Shown here piece by piece: positions 10,586 to 23,324 of a stretch of 64,000 bases of DNA. Under the pieces are notes generated by a model, which ran no database searches, was not told where the DNA came from, and saw only the letters and a program-made list of their open reading frames with translations. The DNA comes from Chrysoperla carnea (taxonomy: Eukaryota > Arthropoda > Insecta > Neuroptera > Chrysopidae), in the NCBI RefSeq assembly GCF_905475395.1, contig NC_058337.1:118662368-118726367 (forward strand). Direction: 5' to 3'. The position numbers and the translations under genes were made by a program. Each line of letters begins with the position of its first letter. Positions within the stretch are counted from its first letter, which is position 1.

Positions 10586-11185
10586 TTTTTATACCATGTA
10601 TATATGAAATATACATAGTATATTAAGTTTCGTCCCAACTTTGTAACGCTTAAAAATATTGATGCTATGAAAAAAATTTTGGTATAGGTGTTCATAGAAT
10701 CACCTAATTAATCCATTTCCGGTTGTCCGTCCGTCCGTCCGTCCGCCTGTGGTCACGATTGCTCAAAAACGAAAAGAGATATCAAGCTGAAATTTTTACA
10801 GCGTGCTTAGGACGTAAAAAGTGAGGTCAAGTTCGTAAATGAGCACCATAGGTCAATTGGGCCTTGGGCCCGTAGGAACTATCTTGTAAACCGTTAGAGA
10901 TAGAACAAAAGTTTAAATGTAAAAAATGTTCCTTATAAAAAAATAAAAAACTTTTGTTTGAAACATTTATTGTAAACATCACTGTTTACCCACGAGGGCG
11001 TTAATTAGGTGCAAATTTTATAGTATGTATTAATATAGGAATATCAGTTGTGTGTGTGTCTATTTAAAAGTGAATATTCTTTGTTATTTACGTGACGTCA
11101 AAAAAAAACAAACAATTGCGCATCAACACTGTCTATACATGGTATTTCAACAATTAACTCAGGCAATTGTTTGTTTTCACTTGTT
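10586..11185 (+). mobile_element. INE-1-like element, copy B
   Basis: A full-length copy with the same opening hairpin (TATACCATGTATAT...), TCCG microsatellite at about 10726-10745, conserved central block and terminal stem ending in CACTTGTT. It differs from copy A by point changes and by AAAAATGTTCC indels. Confidence 0.75.
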
Positions 11186-13551
11186 TTTAAATTATCATCT
11201 CATTCATCTTTCAGCAATAAAAAGGCGAACATTATTGATATAAAAAAAAAATCAAAGTACCAACAAAAATAAAAATAAAAAAACATAAAAATCACACACC
11301 TAATACAATATATCCCGATATAGTGATACATAAAATGTAATGTTAAAAATATATTGTGATTAGTCCTTAGGGATACATGTAACTTTATTATAAGTCAATC
11401 AACTATACATATGTATCCAGTATACACGTTTATATCTATAATATGTAGAAGATACCGGGAATATATATGATCAGAAAAAAATAAAAGGACTAAACAATCC
11501 TGTTTAGATGACAATTCCCTATATTTATTTATTTACACAATTGGGAATAAATAACATTTGATTCCCTTGAATTAATATGTATATAAACAGTTTTATATAT
11601 ACATATACAGGAATATATAATATCGTAAAAGGATATCTTTGTTCTTTTATTTTATATATTTATATTACATGGGATAAAGAGGGGGTGGGATACGCTAAAT
11701 ATGTATATGAAGGGGATGATTTTATTTGTAAATTGAATAATTGCATATAATTGTTTGGAGATTGTGTGATATGATTCTTATCTTTGGAGAATTCTAATCG
11801 CTCTTTGACTGTGAGAAATTAATTTTATTTTGGATTAAAACAAATTTGTATTTTTGAAAAGAATCTAGATAAAATTTTGTTAAATGTTTCAATGAGATTT
11901 TACGAAGATTTGGACAGCAGCCCTTTTATTAGAAATGGAATCAAATTTCCTATTTTTGACCACTGATTGTGAATTGTGAGTGATATATGGATGTACAGTG
12001 GCATTACGAATGTCGATTTAGATGTGTTATATCGAGAAAAATGAGTCGTTCTCCTCTATTGGATCCTCCAAATACGAGCTCCACTCTAATAACTTATTGG
12101 CGAGTTTATTACCTTGGTTTTTTTATCTCATTTGTACCAATTTTAGATAAATTATCAAAAATATTAAATTTTACATAAAGCTTATTACATGCATTTTTAC
12201 GTTCAGCTAATTGTATACTTAGAGTAACAAAAATTGGGTAACAAATATTTGTACGGAAATTTTCTTGTCCAGAAATAAGTGCTCTTTCATTTACCCGCGA
12301 CTCGTCCAACTGAAGCGCTCTGATTTTTCTGTGGCAAGTATCATAAGGATCATGAATTCCAAAATTGCTTTGACTTTTTCTTCATATTCAAAGAACTGAT
12401 TATGTGTATAAATTTGGACAACTGATGATAAATCTATTTGAGACTCTTGAAGTTTTTTTACTGGCAGCTCTAGTACGATCTAAAATCGAATTTCAAACAA
12501 TTACTAGAATATCTTGAATCCGATATCTTCATATCATTTGATTAATCGAAAAAATTGTGATTGAACTTGAATTTTTTCGCCTTTAGAATTTTAACGTCCT
12601 GAAAATTTTCCCGTCTTAGGTCTGGTCTTCACGGGCCCAGGTGTAAATGCAGCATTTGTTGCCAATAGCATGTATAAAACTCTAAATTTCTACAACTGTA
12701 GTTATAGGTCATTACAATGTTAACGTTTATCGTGAAGACTTTCAGTTTAATTAATACAAATAATCTTTTTCCATTAAGCCCCAGATGTTTTATTAAAAAA
12801 TAAACACGAAAATTTTTTTATTGAACGGCGAACAACTTGTGAAAAAAAACACAAGTGAACAGTATAAAATATTCTTTTTATCGACCGACCAATTTGATGG
12901 ATTAAATATGTACTCCAATAATAACGTAACAAAATCCATGAAAGATTAACTACAACAGTCAAGTACAGCATAGAGATGCTCTTCTAATAAGGGTGATAAT
13001 TTAATTCTTTCTCATACACAAAAAAAGAAAACTTTATATAATTTTTCAAACCACCGTATACCATTAAACCACCCTCTCTCTATTCGAATAAAACCACCCC
13101 ATCTTTATCTCATTTATATATTATATGAAGTCATCTTTACAATATTACTTTTAGTTAAAAGTAACAAGGGATATATTTAAATCTATATAATAGAAAATAT
13201 TGAACATGAAGAGGCGAAAAAATAGAACAATTATTTAATTAAATATTGTTGAACAATTGAAGTTGGAAGTAATATTGTTAAACAATCGGAGAAGGTGGAA
13301 AAAAATGTTATATACACTTGTTTTGGTCGGATAATAAATAGGAACGAGTTAGTTATTAAGCATTGATAGTTATGATGTAAGACTTTGGTAGCCTTAAAAA
13401 AACTGTAAGTAGGTAGTTAAAAATAAAAGAGTGAAAATCGCAGCTGAGTTAATAGTTTACATGCCAAGAACATTTTTTTGACTTTGAACATTTCTTTGAT
13501 AGAAAACTAGTAGTAATTTATCAAGGGTGGTTCATTTACATCACTGTTTTT
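11186..13551. other. AT-rich spacer, no gene seen
   Basis: No supported gene. Short frames at 11987-12178 and 12774-12971 lack domains and start in AT-rich non-coding context. Confidence 0.5.
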
Positions 13552-13585
13552 CAAAGTGTGGGTCGCGACCAAAATCTAAAGCGTG
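13552..13585 (+). mobile_element. hAT-type terminal fragment
   Basis: CACTGTTTTTCAAAGTGTGG followed by GTCGCGACC resembles the terminal inverted repeats of hAT (Charlie-like) non-autonomous elements. No matching opposite end was found nearby. Confidence 0.45.
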
Positions 13586-13720
13586 TCGAAGGATCGCGAA
13601 GATCCTTCTTAAGATATATAAGTGAAAATGTAATTTTTATTAAGTGAAAACAAATTGTTATACGGACGTTTTGTTTTTGGTTCGTTTCACTACTTTCACT
13701 TCAAATTGATGATTATGTTT

Positions 13721-13821
13721 CAGGGCCGGATTTATACAAAGCGCCGCCCTTGGGCAATGGCAAAAATGCCACCCTATGCTTCTTGAATTTCTTCTTGAAT
13801 TCTCACTGGACGTGCAGAAAA
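13721..13821 (+). mobile_element. Second hAT-like terminal fragment
   Basis: CAGGGCCGGATTTATACAAA followed by CGCCGCCC is a typical hAT MITE terminus. The other end is not identified; the copy is probably truncated by the repeat that starts at about 13822. Confidence 0.45.
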
Positions 13822-14097
13822 GTGAAGTTAGTTTTTAAATATCTTTACGTATGCAAAATATGAACGTTTAAAATTCATAATTAGACAAAAAAGAAGATAC
13901 CCACTAGGGACGTCATACTTGGGTATTGCCATCGAGATTACGGATAAAAGTTTGCTTTGCTAAAAGGAGATGGGAAATCTTTGAATGCTTATAACTTCTT
14001 CGTTTTTTAATCAATTTTAATTTCAATTTAAAATTTTGTCATGATATCAAGTCTAATTTTACATTTTTCAGGGTAATATGGCCAATTCGACATCAGG
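13822..14097 (+). repeat. Dispersed repeat, three-copy family, copy 1
   Basis: It matches 37733-38028 (same strand) and 48697-48931 (opposite strand). Shared blocks include GTTTGCTTTGCTAAAAGGAG, GAATGCTTATAACTTCTTCG and TTTTTAATCAATTTTAATTT. Class unknown; no coding capacity. Confidence 0.7.
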
Positions 14098-15083
14098 ATT
14101 GTCCTCTATTGTGGGCAGACTGACATCACCGTGCAGTGTTTCCAGACCATTTCGGACAAAAAACAGTAGATGGTAACATTGAAAACGGTAGATTCGGTAA
14201 AGAAACGGCACTCTGTATTTTTATTTATATTCGAATTTTTACCGAATTTAAAAATTCATAGTTCATGGAAATATTGACTTAAAAGATTTTTCTATTTTAC
14301 GATTTTCGGTGTTGATGGAGCCTCTCAACAACTTTTTGATTCTGACTTCTTTACATCTACCTAAATTCGATACTGAGAGAATAATAAAAAATGATTAAAA
14401 ACCGATTTTACAAGTGCACAGTTTTAAAAACTACACAATCCAATTGATAATATATTTCACTTGTAAAAATCACTTTAAGGGTGGGTGCTGCTACATAAAT
14501 GAGAAATACAATACTCGTGTACAAGTGTCACTAAGTTCAGTCTCAACAAACATAATTTTTTCATCATCAACCCCTTAAAACATAAAAATATATAAATTCC
14601 CTATTGATGAAGAGGGCTCATTCACTTCATAATATTATTGTCAAATAGATAATATATTATTGTTTAGTGTTTAGTGTCATTAATATGTAGTGTAGTGCTT
14701 ACATAAGGGGAAAACGATTATATTATATAGAGAGTAAATTGTTCCGCTTAAGCATTGCCAATTTTAATGTGGAGAGTTAGAATTGTGTAGAAGAAAAGGC
14801 CAATTATATTCTTGTTAATTCATTTATATAACTTTTATTATTACATAACATGTGACCATTTAAACTAATTCAAATAAAGTGCACATCACTATGGCTTTGT
14901 AGTTAGCTTAGTTTTTATAATTTAATTTTGATGTTTGGGAATGAGTCAGTGCGTAATAATGTGTGTTCAGTGGAAGATTAGATAATTTTTGCTCATTTTA
15001 TGGTTTCATTGTGTTTGCATGGTTACTCATCTTTTAATAATTGAAAATTCGAATATGCCGTACAATTTCTATGATTCTTATTA
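14098..15083. other. AT-rich spacer, no gene seen
   Basis: Nothing recognisable beyond AT-rich sequence. Confidence 0.5.
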
Positions 15084-15473
15084 AGTGTTTCGATACCAAA
15101 ACTAAAGTGTTACAAAAAAACTGAAATTTTGTGTGTCAATATTAATGAGTATTTAATACACCTTCTGTATAAATTTCAAGTAGATTGTCTGTACGATTAA
15201 TGATAAATTAATTATAAAACCCTTATTACATGGTGATATATGAAATATAAAAAACTTTTATCTACATTCCCCAACTTTAAAGCTTTAAAATCATACTAAG
15301 ATTAAGGACTGTGCATAAAAATGAAAAACTTTTTTTGATAAAAACACTGGCTTTGATAATTAATTTCTCCTAAACCGTACAGAGAATCAATATGAATTTT
15401 TCACAAAAAACGTATGAGAATGATTAATTAATAAATAAAATTTATAATTTTTGGTATCATTTTCAATTTACAA
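15084..15473. mobile_element. TIR element, copy 2 (truncated)
   Basis: It starts GTGTTTCGATACCAAA and follows the interior of 9869-10305 closely (ACTGTGCATAAAAATG, GTACAGAGAAT, ATGAATTTTTCACAAAA). The right terminal repeat is missing. Confidence 0.6.
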
Positions 15474-16930
15474 AATGATAATTACGATAAATACGGCCAA
15501 TTGTATCAATAAAGCAACGAAATTTATTTGTATGCAAACTCTAAATTCTTATTTTGATCCTAGAAGAAAAAAGTTGATAAAAAAAATAAAAAAATTATGT
15601 GAAAATTAAAGGAAAACATTTATTTCGTATTTAAAATCGACCTTACTCATTTAAGATAGACCTTTCTTATGATATCCTTATTCAGGAGCAGATTGCTCTT
15701 GCTCTTAACCCACAGTGACATTTCTACCAAGATCGTCGACTTCACAATCCCCTGGAGGGTTCTTTGTCCCCACTACCCATATCAGATTTATATTCATTTA
15801 AGGACGTTGCGCATTTCGAATGTTAATTGCATTTTTCTTCTTTTCTCCTAAATACTTAAACAATGTATGAGACAATTATCGATGTTACCCTATCAAATAG
15901 TAGAAACTTATTAATCACATAAAATTCTATAAAGATGGAAGGTTTATTATTAAATTTCATACAATTTTATTCTTAAAAAAATTATTTCGGAGTTGGTTTC
16001 GATGGATTTGGTAAATAATTGGTGGAAACGTAATTAAATGATGTATCATATCAAGTTTTAATATGTACTATATATTTATTTGCTCTCCCACCATAGTTAT
16101 TAATCTTTGTTTGTTTTAGAGACACCAAGCCGATCCTTTTGGTTCAGTTGGGTAAAGCGTAATCAAATCTGTAAGTGATAGGTATGCCTAGTATAATGGG
16201 TTGGATTTTTTTTGCAACAGTTTTTACAGGAAAATGTTCTGGATTAAATACAGTTTGCAACTCTGAAAATAATATAAAACAGATCGGTTTTATAACATTC
16301 ATTGATTAGAAATTCTTTCGAAAATCTTAATAAATTGTATATAAACTTTCGTCATTCAATCAAAAATACAGTGAAGATTATTTAGTAGACAATTTTTCAA
16401 GTAACTATACTGAGTTAAAATACAAATGGAACCATTTCCGTCCACATCAGTTTAATAGCTATTTTTGTGACTAACAATTTAGAAAATAATTAATAAAGAG
16501 ACCATAAACATTAAACACGCACAAAATAATAAAAAATAAATAAATAAATAAATTTATTGTAATAAAATTGAGTAAAAGTAAAACGTTCTTCTTGTCCAAT
16601 CAAATTAATTTGTTTTTAGACGAAGAACTTTCAATCTATTTCCAATTTTATATGTCATGGCATCGTAGTCCAGTCCCTCATTTCAATTTGATCGTATATA
16701 CATATTTATTTAAGTATTATTTGTGTCATTGTTAACATATAATTGAAAATGTATTATGATAAACAAGGATAAATGATAATTACATGTGATCAAATAATGA
16801 TCATATCAAATAATAAGAGTACCATATAAGAATTACATGTTAAACTAACATATTGTTTTAATAGTTGAAAATGATTTACAGAAACGTAGTAATGTAACGA
16901 ATAGGGAATATGGATGATTTTAGCATTAAA
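15474..16930. other. AT-rich spacer, no gene seen
   Basis: It includes an AAAT microsatellite near 16532-16552. The slightly GC-richer stretch at 15690-15810 has no convincing coding frame. Confidence 0.5.
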
Positions 16931-17890
16931 TTAACTTGATTTTCATACTTTTTGAATCAAAATTACCCCATCTACCGAGAGATTCATCAAATTCCAAAAC
17001 AGAATTTTTTTTTGCGTTTTTTCAAAGGAGTAATATCTCTCCCCCTTTAAAAAAATTCCATTAAAAAATTGCAAAAAATCGAAAAAATTTTTATCTCCAA
17101 TTTCGATAAAACTCAGTATATAGAGTAATTTTGACCCAAAAAGTACAAAAATCGGGTGCATTTGATGACTGGTCGCATAATTTTTGAGATACAGACTAAA
17201 ATCGTTCCAAATATTGTGATATCTCAGAAACTCTGCATCCAATCATTAAATTAACCTGATTTTTATACTTTTTGGATTAAAATAACCCGATTCACCTCAT
17301 TTCATCAAATTCCAAAACAAAATTGTTTTAGCATTTTTCCCGATGTTTTCAAAGGGGTGTACCCTTTAAAAAAATTAAAAAAAATCGAGAAATTTTGTGT
17401 ATCTCCAATTTCGATAAAACTCATTATATAAGGTAATTTTTACCCAAAAAGTACAAAAATCGGGTGTATTTGATGACTGGTCTAATAGTTTTTGAGATGC
17501 GGACTAAAATCGATCCAAATATTGCGATGTCTCAGAAACTCTGCATCAAATCATTAAACTAACCCGATTTTTATACTTTTTGGGTCAAAATAACCCCATC
17601 CACCTGATTTCATCAAATTCCAAAACAAAATTTTTTTAGCATTTTTCCCGATTTTTTCATAGGGTACCCCTTAAAAAAATTGCAAAAATTGAGAAATATT
17701 TTTTGTCTCCAATTTCGATAAAACTGAGTATATAAGGTAATTTTGACCCAAAAAGTACAAAAATCGGGTGCATTTGATGACTAGTCGAATAGTTTTTGAG
17801 ATACGGACTAAAATCGATTCAAATATTGCGATATCTCAGAAACTCTGCATCGAATCATTAAATTAACCTGATTTTTATACTTTTTGGATC
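16931..17890 (+). repeat. Tandem array of about 310-bp dyad-symmetric units, about 3 copies
   Basis: Units begin at about 16931, 17250 and 17560, with a final stub to 17890. Each contains TTGATGACTGGTC, TTTTTGAGATACGGACTAAA, AATATTGCGATATCTCAGAA, CTCTGCATCGAATCATTAAA and a TTTTTATACTTTTTGG block. The two halves of a unit are imperfect reverse complements: CCAAAAAGTACAAAAATCGG in one half pairs with the complement of CTGATTTTTATACTTTTTGG in the other. Related single or half units are at 4685, 27745 and 44700. Confidence 0.8.
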
Positions 17891-18564
17891 TTACTTACAA
17901 AAAATCGAGAAATTTTTCAAGAACAAATTCTTAGAATTGAGTAATCTATTTTCTAATTTTGCTGACAGCTGTTTTTCTCGGGAAATTCAAAATTATCAAA
18001 TGTTTGGTAAATACTTACATCAGCCACTCTTTACCTACCAAAAATCCAATGACTCAAAGAAGGATATTTTTAACGATATAATAAAATTAATTTGAATCTT
18101 TATTTCATTAATTTTTTGTTAATATTTAAGTTTTCTTTGGTACACATACGGTTATCGATCGAAAGATTAAAGATACAAGATATTTTGTGTAATAATCTGT
18201 TTATTTATTTATTTTTTATTTCTCCATCCAACAAACATACCACACACACTAACTCGTTTTATACGATGGATAAACTTAGTTCTTTCAAGTAGTCATCTTC
18301 TTAATCCAAACTAAAGTGGACATCAACATAATATACAAACAGAACGGAATGAATGAATGAATGGACATAAACGTTAATAAACGATAAACGATAAACTGTA
18401 CTACTATATACTTATATAGAAGAGACGATAACCAAGGGTGGTTGTTGGTCTTGGTGGTGATAACGCGTGTAATCGCTTGTCGTAAATAGTTTTCTCTTTA
18501 ATATGTCACTCATTCTTTTTTTCCGATCCGAATAAAAAAAAATCCTATTTAACGTTTTTATTGT
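17891..18564. other. AT-rich spacer, no gene seen
   Basis: It includes a short GAAT run at 18348-18362. No gene is supported. Confidence 0.5.
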
Positions 18565-18700
18565 ATACTAGCTTGATACCCGCCCGCTTCACTGGGCTTA
18601 AAAGTAAAAACCACCTCTTTATGGCCTCTACCACTCTTGAGCTAACTCATCCATCTTCCATAACACTCGAAGTGATTGTTTTACAGAAGTAAAATATATG
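18565..18700 (+). mobile_element. Transposon terminus, GCCCGC family
   Basis: It begins ACTAGCTTGATACCCGCCCG followed by CTTCACTGGGC, then AAAAGTAAAAACCACC. The second part matches the complement of 52245-52287, and the terminus matches the complement of 44955-44980. It is one end of a dispersed non-autonomous element. Confidence 0.6.
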
Positions 18701-18821
18701 CACAGTTTTCAATTTTTTTAAGTGTAAAATAGTCATAATTCATTGAGTATATCGGAAAAGTTGTCCATGAATTGTTTAACATTTACTACATTAAAATTAT
18801 TACAGAAATATTTAATTTATG

Positions 18822-19062
18822 GTACGAAAAAATGTTTCAAACAAAAGTTGTTTAGTTTTTTATAAGGAACTACATTTAAACTTTTGTTCTATCGCTAATG
18901 GTTTTCAATATGGGTCCTACGGATCCAAGACCCAATTAACCTATGTTGCTCATTCAGGAACACAAACTCGCTTTTAATATCTCTTTTCGCTTTTGAGTTA
19001 TCGTGTTTACGGACGGACGGATAAAGGGAAATGGAATTATTGGGACAAAAATTACTGTGATT

Positions 19063-19110
<48 letters not shown>

Positions 19111-19126
19111 CATATATACAGGGTAT
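18822..19126 (-). mobile_element. INE-1-like element, copy D (truncated)
   Basis: A minus-strand partial copy covering the middle of the family (complement of GAAACATTTTTTCG through the AACTCAAAAACG block and the CCGTCCGT microsatellite) and its hairpin start. The start has been invaded by a (TA)n run of about 44 bases at 19065-19108. The hairpin-proximal 3' part is missing. Confidence 0.7.
19065..19108. repeat. (TA)n microsatellite
   Basis: A pure TA run of about 22 units within INE-1-like copy D, probably grown from that element's own TATATA start. Confidence 0.95.
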
Positions 19127-19827
19127 ACAAATTATATTAATATATGTAGGCCCTGAATTTATTAAATTTTTCAAATAAATTTTTTGAATGCTCCGATCTG
19201 TGTTCCCAGATACCTACAGATTATAATATCCTTGGAACAGGTGAATGTAAGTCTTAAATATTTTACAATCTTAAGCGGGAGACTCCACTAATTCTTGGTG
19301 TCTTAATGTTTGGCGTGGATTATCAATGACCAACATTTTAACAAAACACTGCAGGGTAGGTATACATTTTAAACTAAAATAAAAATAGTTCTCTGATAAA
19401 ACGAACTTTTAATTAGAATGTCATATAATTGTATGGCGTTTGAATAATTGTTCTTGGAATCTTTAACCCTTCCAATTAATTTGAAAAGACCTCTTTTTTG
19501 TAAAACAAAAAAAAAAAAAAAATTATTATCAATGTAATCATTTTTATAATAAATATACCTGGATCGGTTTTATTATATCTGTTTTTTAAGACCTTATTAA
19601 CGCTAATGAGATGAAAATAACATGCGTTCTATATTCCAGGTGCGTATGGAATATACTATACGTCAGTCAAAATCTACCATGCAGTTTTTACTTAAGTTGT
19701 TAAATTTATTCTTGCTAGAATTAGAATTTCTCTATTGGGTAAATCATTGAGGACATCCAGCAGTCAATATGGTGTCATAAACAGGCTAATTTATTAAAGA
19801 AAACTGTAGTCGTCTTGATGAGATCGT
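19127..19827. other. AT-rich spacer, no gene seen
   Basis: It contains a poly(A) run near 19507-19521. No gene was recognised. Confidence 0.5.
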
Positions 19828-20018
19828 CAGGGGTGGCGAACTTTTATGTATCAACTTGTCATTTTTTTTCTAAAGAAATGTTTATTGAAGTCATAGACAT
19901 CCCGTCAATGTTCCTTGGATTACTCGCGTTCGTTCGTAATATAATACTTCCTAGTGAACATTGTGATCGGTGGCATGCCCGAAATATGATTTCACGTGCC
20001 ATCAATGTTTTAGAGTGA
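19828..20018 (+). mobile_element. hAT-type MITE, right end missing
   Basis: It begins CAGGGGTGGCGAACTTTTA, a standard hAT-style terminus. GTGGCATGCCCGAAATATGA and CACGTGCCATC near the right side match the subterminal style of such elements. The expected complementary CAGGGG end is absent. The 67-codon frame over it is a by-product. Confidence 0.5.
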
Positions 20019-21300
20019 GCTATTTTTTTCTAATATAATTTTTTACTAAACAGTTCTTTCATACATTTGAATAGTATTGATATAAATAACTATGCTTTCT
20101 CAATATGCATCTTCTTATTAAACGCCTACTGAGCCCCAGTCTAAGCCTGTTATTGTAGTTATATTTTTAATTTTTCATATAATTATTCAAAAATTATATA
20201 TTTTCTGTGTTAAATGTGAATATTATGTGTTTTATGAATATATTTAAGTCTTGAATGCAGAAATAAGAAAATCATTAAATGAAAACATCTACCAGTCTAA
20301 TAGTTTTCAAACATATTTCGAATATCCGTCCCTGTTCATGTATCATCAATTAATTTGTTTATGTTTATTATTTTCGAAAAAAAAATGTAAAATAAAAACT
20401 GCCCTTTAGTTATCATGCAATATTTACTCAACTTGTGGATTCTACAGTGCCCGTATTACTTACTATCGTCACTGACACATTATTAAGGCACTTTATGACA
20501 GGTAATAAATACCTTTTCGTCAGTAATAAGTCTAAAAAAAAACTAAAATAAAAAGTCAACGTATAAAACAAAGACGTCCTTTACAGAAAAAAGGTAAATA
20601 CAAATTGATGAAGCGCCGGCTACAAATTATATTTATCAGTAGTAAAAATGTATACCATCATTGACCATCGTAACAAAACAAAAACAAAAAAAACAGACCA
20701 CCAACTAGTTGAAGTTAAATAAACTATGACAGTTAATATTTATCTTTGTGTTAAGTACCTTTAATTTGTCTTATTTTTGCTAAAAAAATGTTGAAAGATT
20801 TGTGAGGAAAGTACACAAAGCCGATACATACTTGTTATTAGTTACATCCGGTTTTTTAGTTGATTGATAGGTCTCTCTCCATAAAAGTATGGAAATTAAT
20901 TTTATCTTATCTCATCTAATTTGGTTAAAAAGTTCATTTGACACACTTAGAAATTCTTATGTGTATTAATTATGGCTAAGCCTACAAATTTTGGTGCGAA
21001 AATAGTCACAACAACTGTCGTTCTATTTCAAGAAGCCGGAAAAACTTGCTATTTAGTAGCATGGTTAATTGTTATTTTTTCTGGCACAACTGATTTGAGA
21101 TTAGATTTTGGGAGGCATGTCGCAAAAATGGCTGTTAGCCAATTCGGGTCGCTACTGGCATACAAAATAATTTCAAAAAGAACGAACATTTAGGTTCTTT
21201 GACGCAGGAACAGAAAAATTCCAAGAAGCAGTGGAAATGTAATTTTATCGGCGAAGCTCGCGCATGTCATAAACTAGACTCATTTCCAATGACAAAGGGA
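20019..21300. other. AT-rich spacer, no gene supported
   Basis: A 73-codon frame at 20972-21193 has moderately balanced composition and lies just upstream of LINE-like sequence. It may be decayed transposon coding DNA, but no domain was recognised. Confidence 0.4.
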
Positions 21301-21359
21301 TAAAACGATTTGGTATTAATCGTGAATATTACGATCTTTAAGAAAAAGGCAACATAACA

Positions 21360-21525
21360 GCTAGGAAGTTGGAATACAATTTACTAACTGGGAAAATTGT
21401 GGGATCAAAAGCCAGAGGAAGAACTCGAACCTCATTAATTAGTACTTCAATTCATAATAACATGAGCAAAGTAATTCTTCTGCCTTGTTGATGATCGTAA
21501 TCAATGGAACTCAACTAATTTGAAA
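21360..21525 (+). pseudogene. Relic of a LINE reverse-transcriptase C-terminus
   Basis: One frame reads LLTGKIVGSKARGRTRTSLI and, after a break, DDRNQWNST. The order GKIxGxxxRGRxR...DRxxW is typical of the tail of non-LTR retrotransposon polyproteins. Stops and a probable frameshift separate the two motifs. Catalytic RT motifs were not seen upstream, so only the end survives. Confidence 0.5.
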
Positions 21526-23324
21526 ATTCAGAAAAGAGGGAGTGGGGTGCATATTGGGATTTGAAGATCATGGATGATCAGTGATAAAGGTTGACAAGGA
21601 TTTGATGCAGTTTGGTTGAACCACTTCAATACAAACCTTCGCAGGTTTCCCTAATCGATTATTGACAAAAATCTTAAAGATTAAGGATAGTTAAAGGCTA
21701 TGCAGCGCTACGTCAGAAGTGGAGGGTTACAATGAAGTAAAGTTAGGTAAATTTTTCATATATTTCTTTGGCATAATGAAAATAATTGGCCGTTTAATTT
21801 ATTTAACGGTTTTTAACGAAATTAATTTGTTAAAAGTTTGTTAAAAAAACACAAATTGTCTTCATGATTTGATAATAAAAAACTAAGTACGTTCCATCCG
21901 AGGGGGGGGGGTTCATAGAAAAGGCTACGGACGCTCCCTTGAGTGTCGTATGGGAAAAATAAAATCTTTTGATTTTCTGACTTTTTTTTTGTAGTTTTTT
22001 AAAACTCAGATAAAAACAATTTTAAAAATTTAATAAAAATGCTAATAATGATTGAAAAATTAGTTTTCTGCAAAACCAAGATTGATTTTCATAAGGATAA
22101 AGAATATCTCTATTCAAAAGGATAAAGAAATTACGTTTTTGTTACTTTTTGACACATCCGTCCTTTATTTTTATTTCGATTTAAAAATATTAACTAAATA
22201 AAAAAATTCCAAAATTTACGCTTTTCTAAAACAAAAACCTTTATTAAAACTAATCTAAAAAACTTTTAATAATATGTATAAAAATAAATTCCTTCGATAT
22301 TCAAGGAAATATCAAAAACAACAGGATAAGAACAATTTAATACAATTGTATAATATTGCAAAAAATAATATTCCACAAAAAAATAAAAAAACAACGATAT
22401 TTTAATAATAATATTGAATGAAATTATTATATTTTATATTTCTAAATCTCATTCACACGCAAAAAAACTTTATAAACCTTTTTAAATACTATATTCTACA
22501 AAAAAAGGTAATCAAATCGGTAACTTTTTCAAGAACAAAAGAGGAAATGTGTGATTTTTTCAAATGTCATTTTAAAATTAAAATTATAGGGTCACTGTGC
22601 AATAAGGTACCTACTATGAATTACATAGACGGTGATTCAAAGATGACGAATCGCTTGTATTTCATCGTCTCTATCGCTCGTTGTGATTCTTTACTATTAT
22701 TGTCTTCTGCACATTACTTGAAAAACAATTTTAGGAAAAAAAAAACTTTTAAGGACAGTGACACTAAAATTAAACTAACAATCATTTAAAAGTAGTTGTA
22801 ATCATATTTTTTTTTATCTTTTAATATTTCCATATATAGGTGATTATTAAGTTCATCCCTTTTAATTTTTTTCAGTTATACAATGGGTGGTATAGTTGTA
22901 ATTCAGTTTATCTGAAAAGATAAGTATCGGTAGAGAGAGAAATCGTACTAGGATAATCGACCATCAGCAGTTGAAGCATTATACGGATAGAATCGACAAT
23001 TGGTGGTTCATATTCTGCGGAATTTTATGAAGAACTTGGTTTCTTTGAAAAATAGAGAAATTGGAAGTCATTTTTTGAACTTAGTTACATTTAGTATATT
23101 TTTTTGTATGCTTTTTTATATGTATTAAACCATTTAAAGTTGTTAAAATTAAATTTTGCTTAAGAATGTATGAGCATGACAACAATGTTACATTTAAAGC
23201 CTCAAATTTTTTTTATAGGTTTACTCATAGAATATGTGTTAAATTTTCTTCTTAGGTTTGCAAAAAAAAAAAAAACAAAAAAAATTATTGAAAATCATTA
23301 CAAAATACATTGCTCTTATGGAGA
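21526..23324. other. AT-rich spacer, no gene seen
   Basis: It contains a G run of 10 at 21902-21911. The 123-codon frame at 22418-22789 is Lys/Phe/Ile-rich with no domain and looks like chance. Confidence 0.5.

Noticed and set aside
16943..17242. 99-codon minus-strand frame
   Set aside because: Lies entirely in the 310-bp tandem repeat; the other units do not preserve it.
18895..19178. Ile/Tyr-repeat frames on both strands
   Set aside because: Translation of the (TA)n microsatellite.
22418..22789. 123-codon plus-strand frame
   Set aside because: Lys/Phe/Ile-rich composition matches AT bias; no domain, no splice or UTR context.
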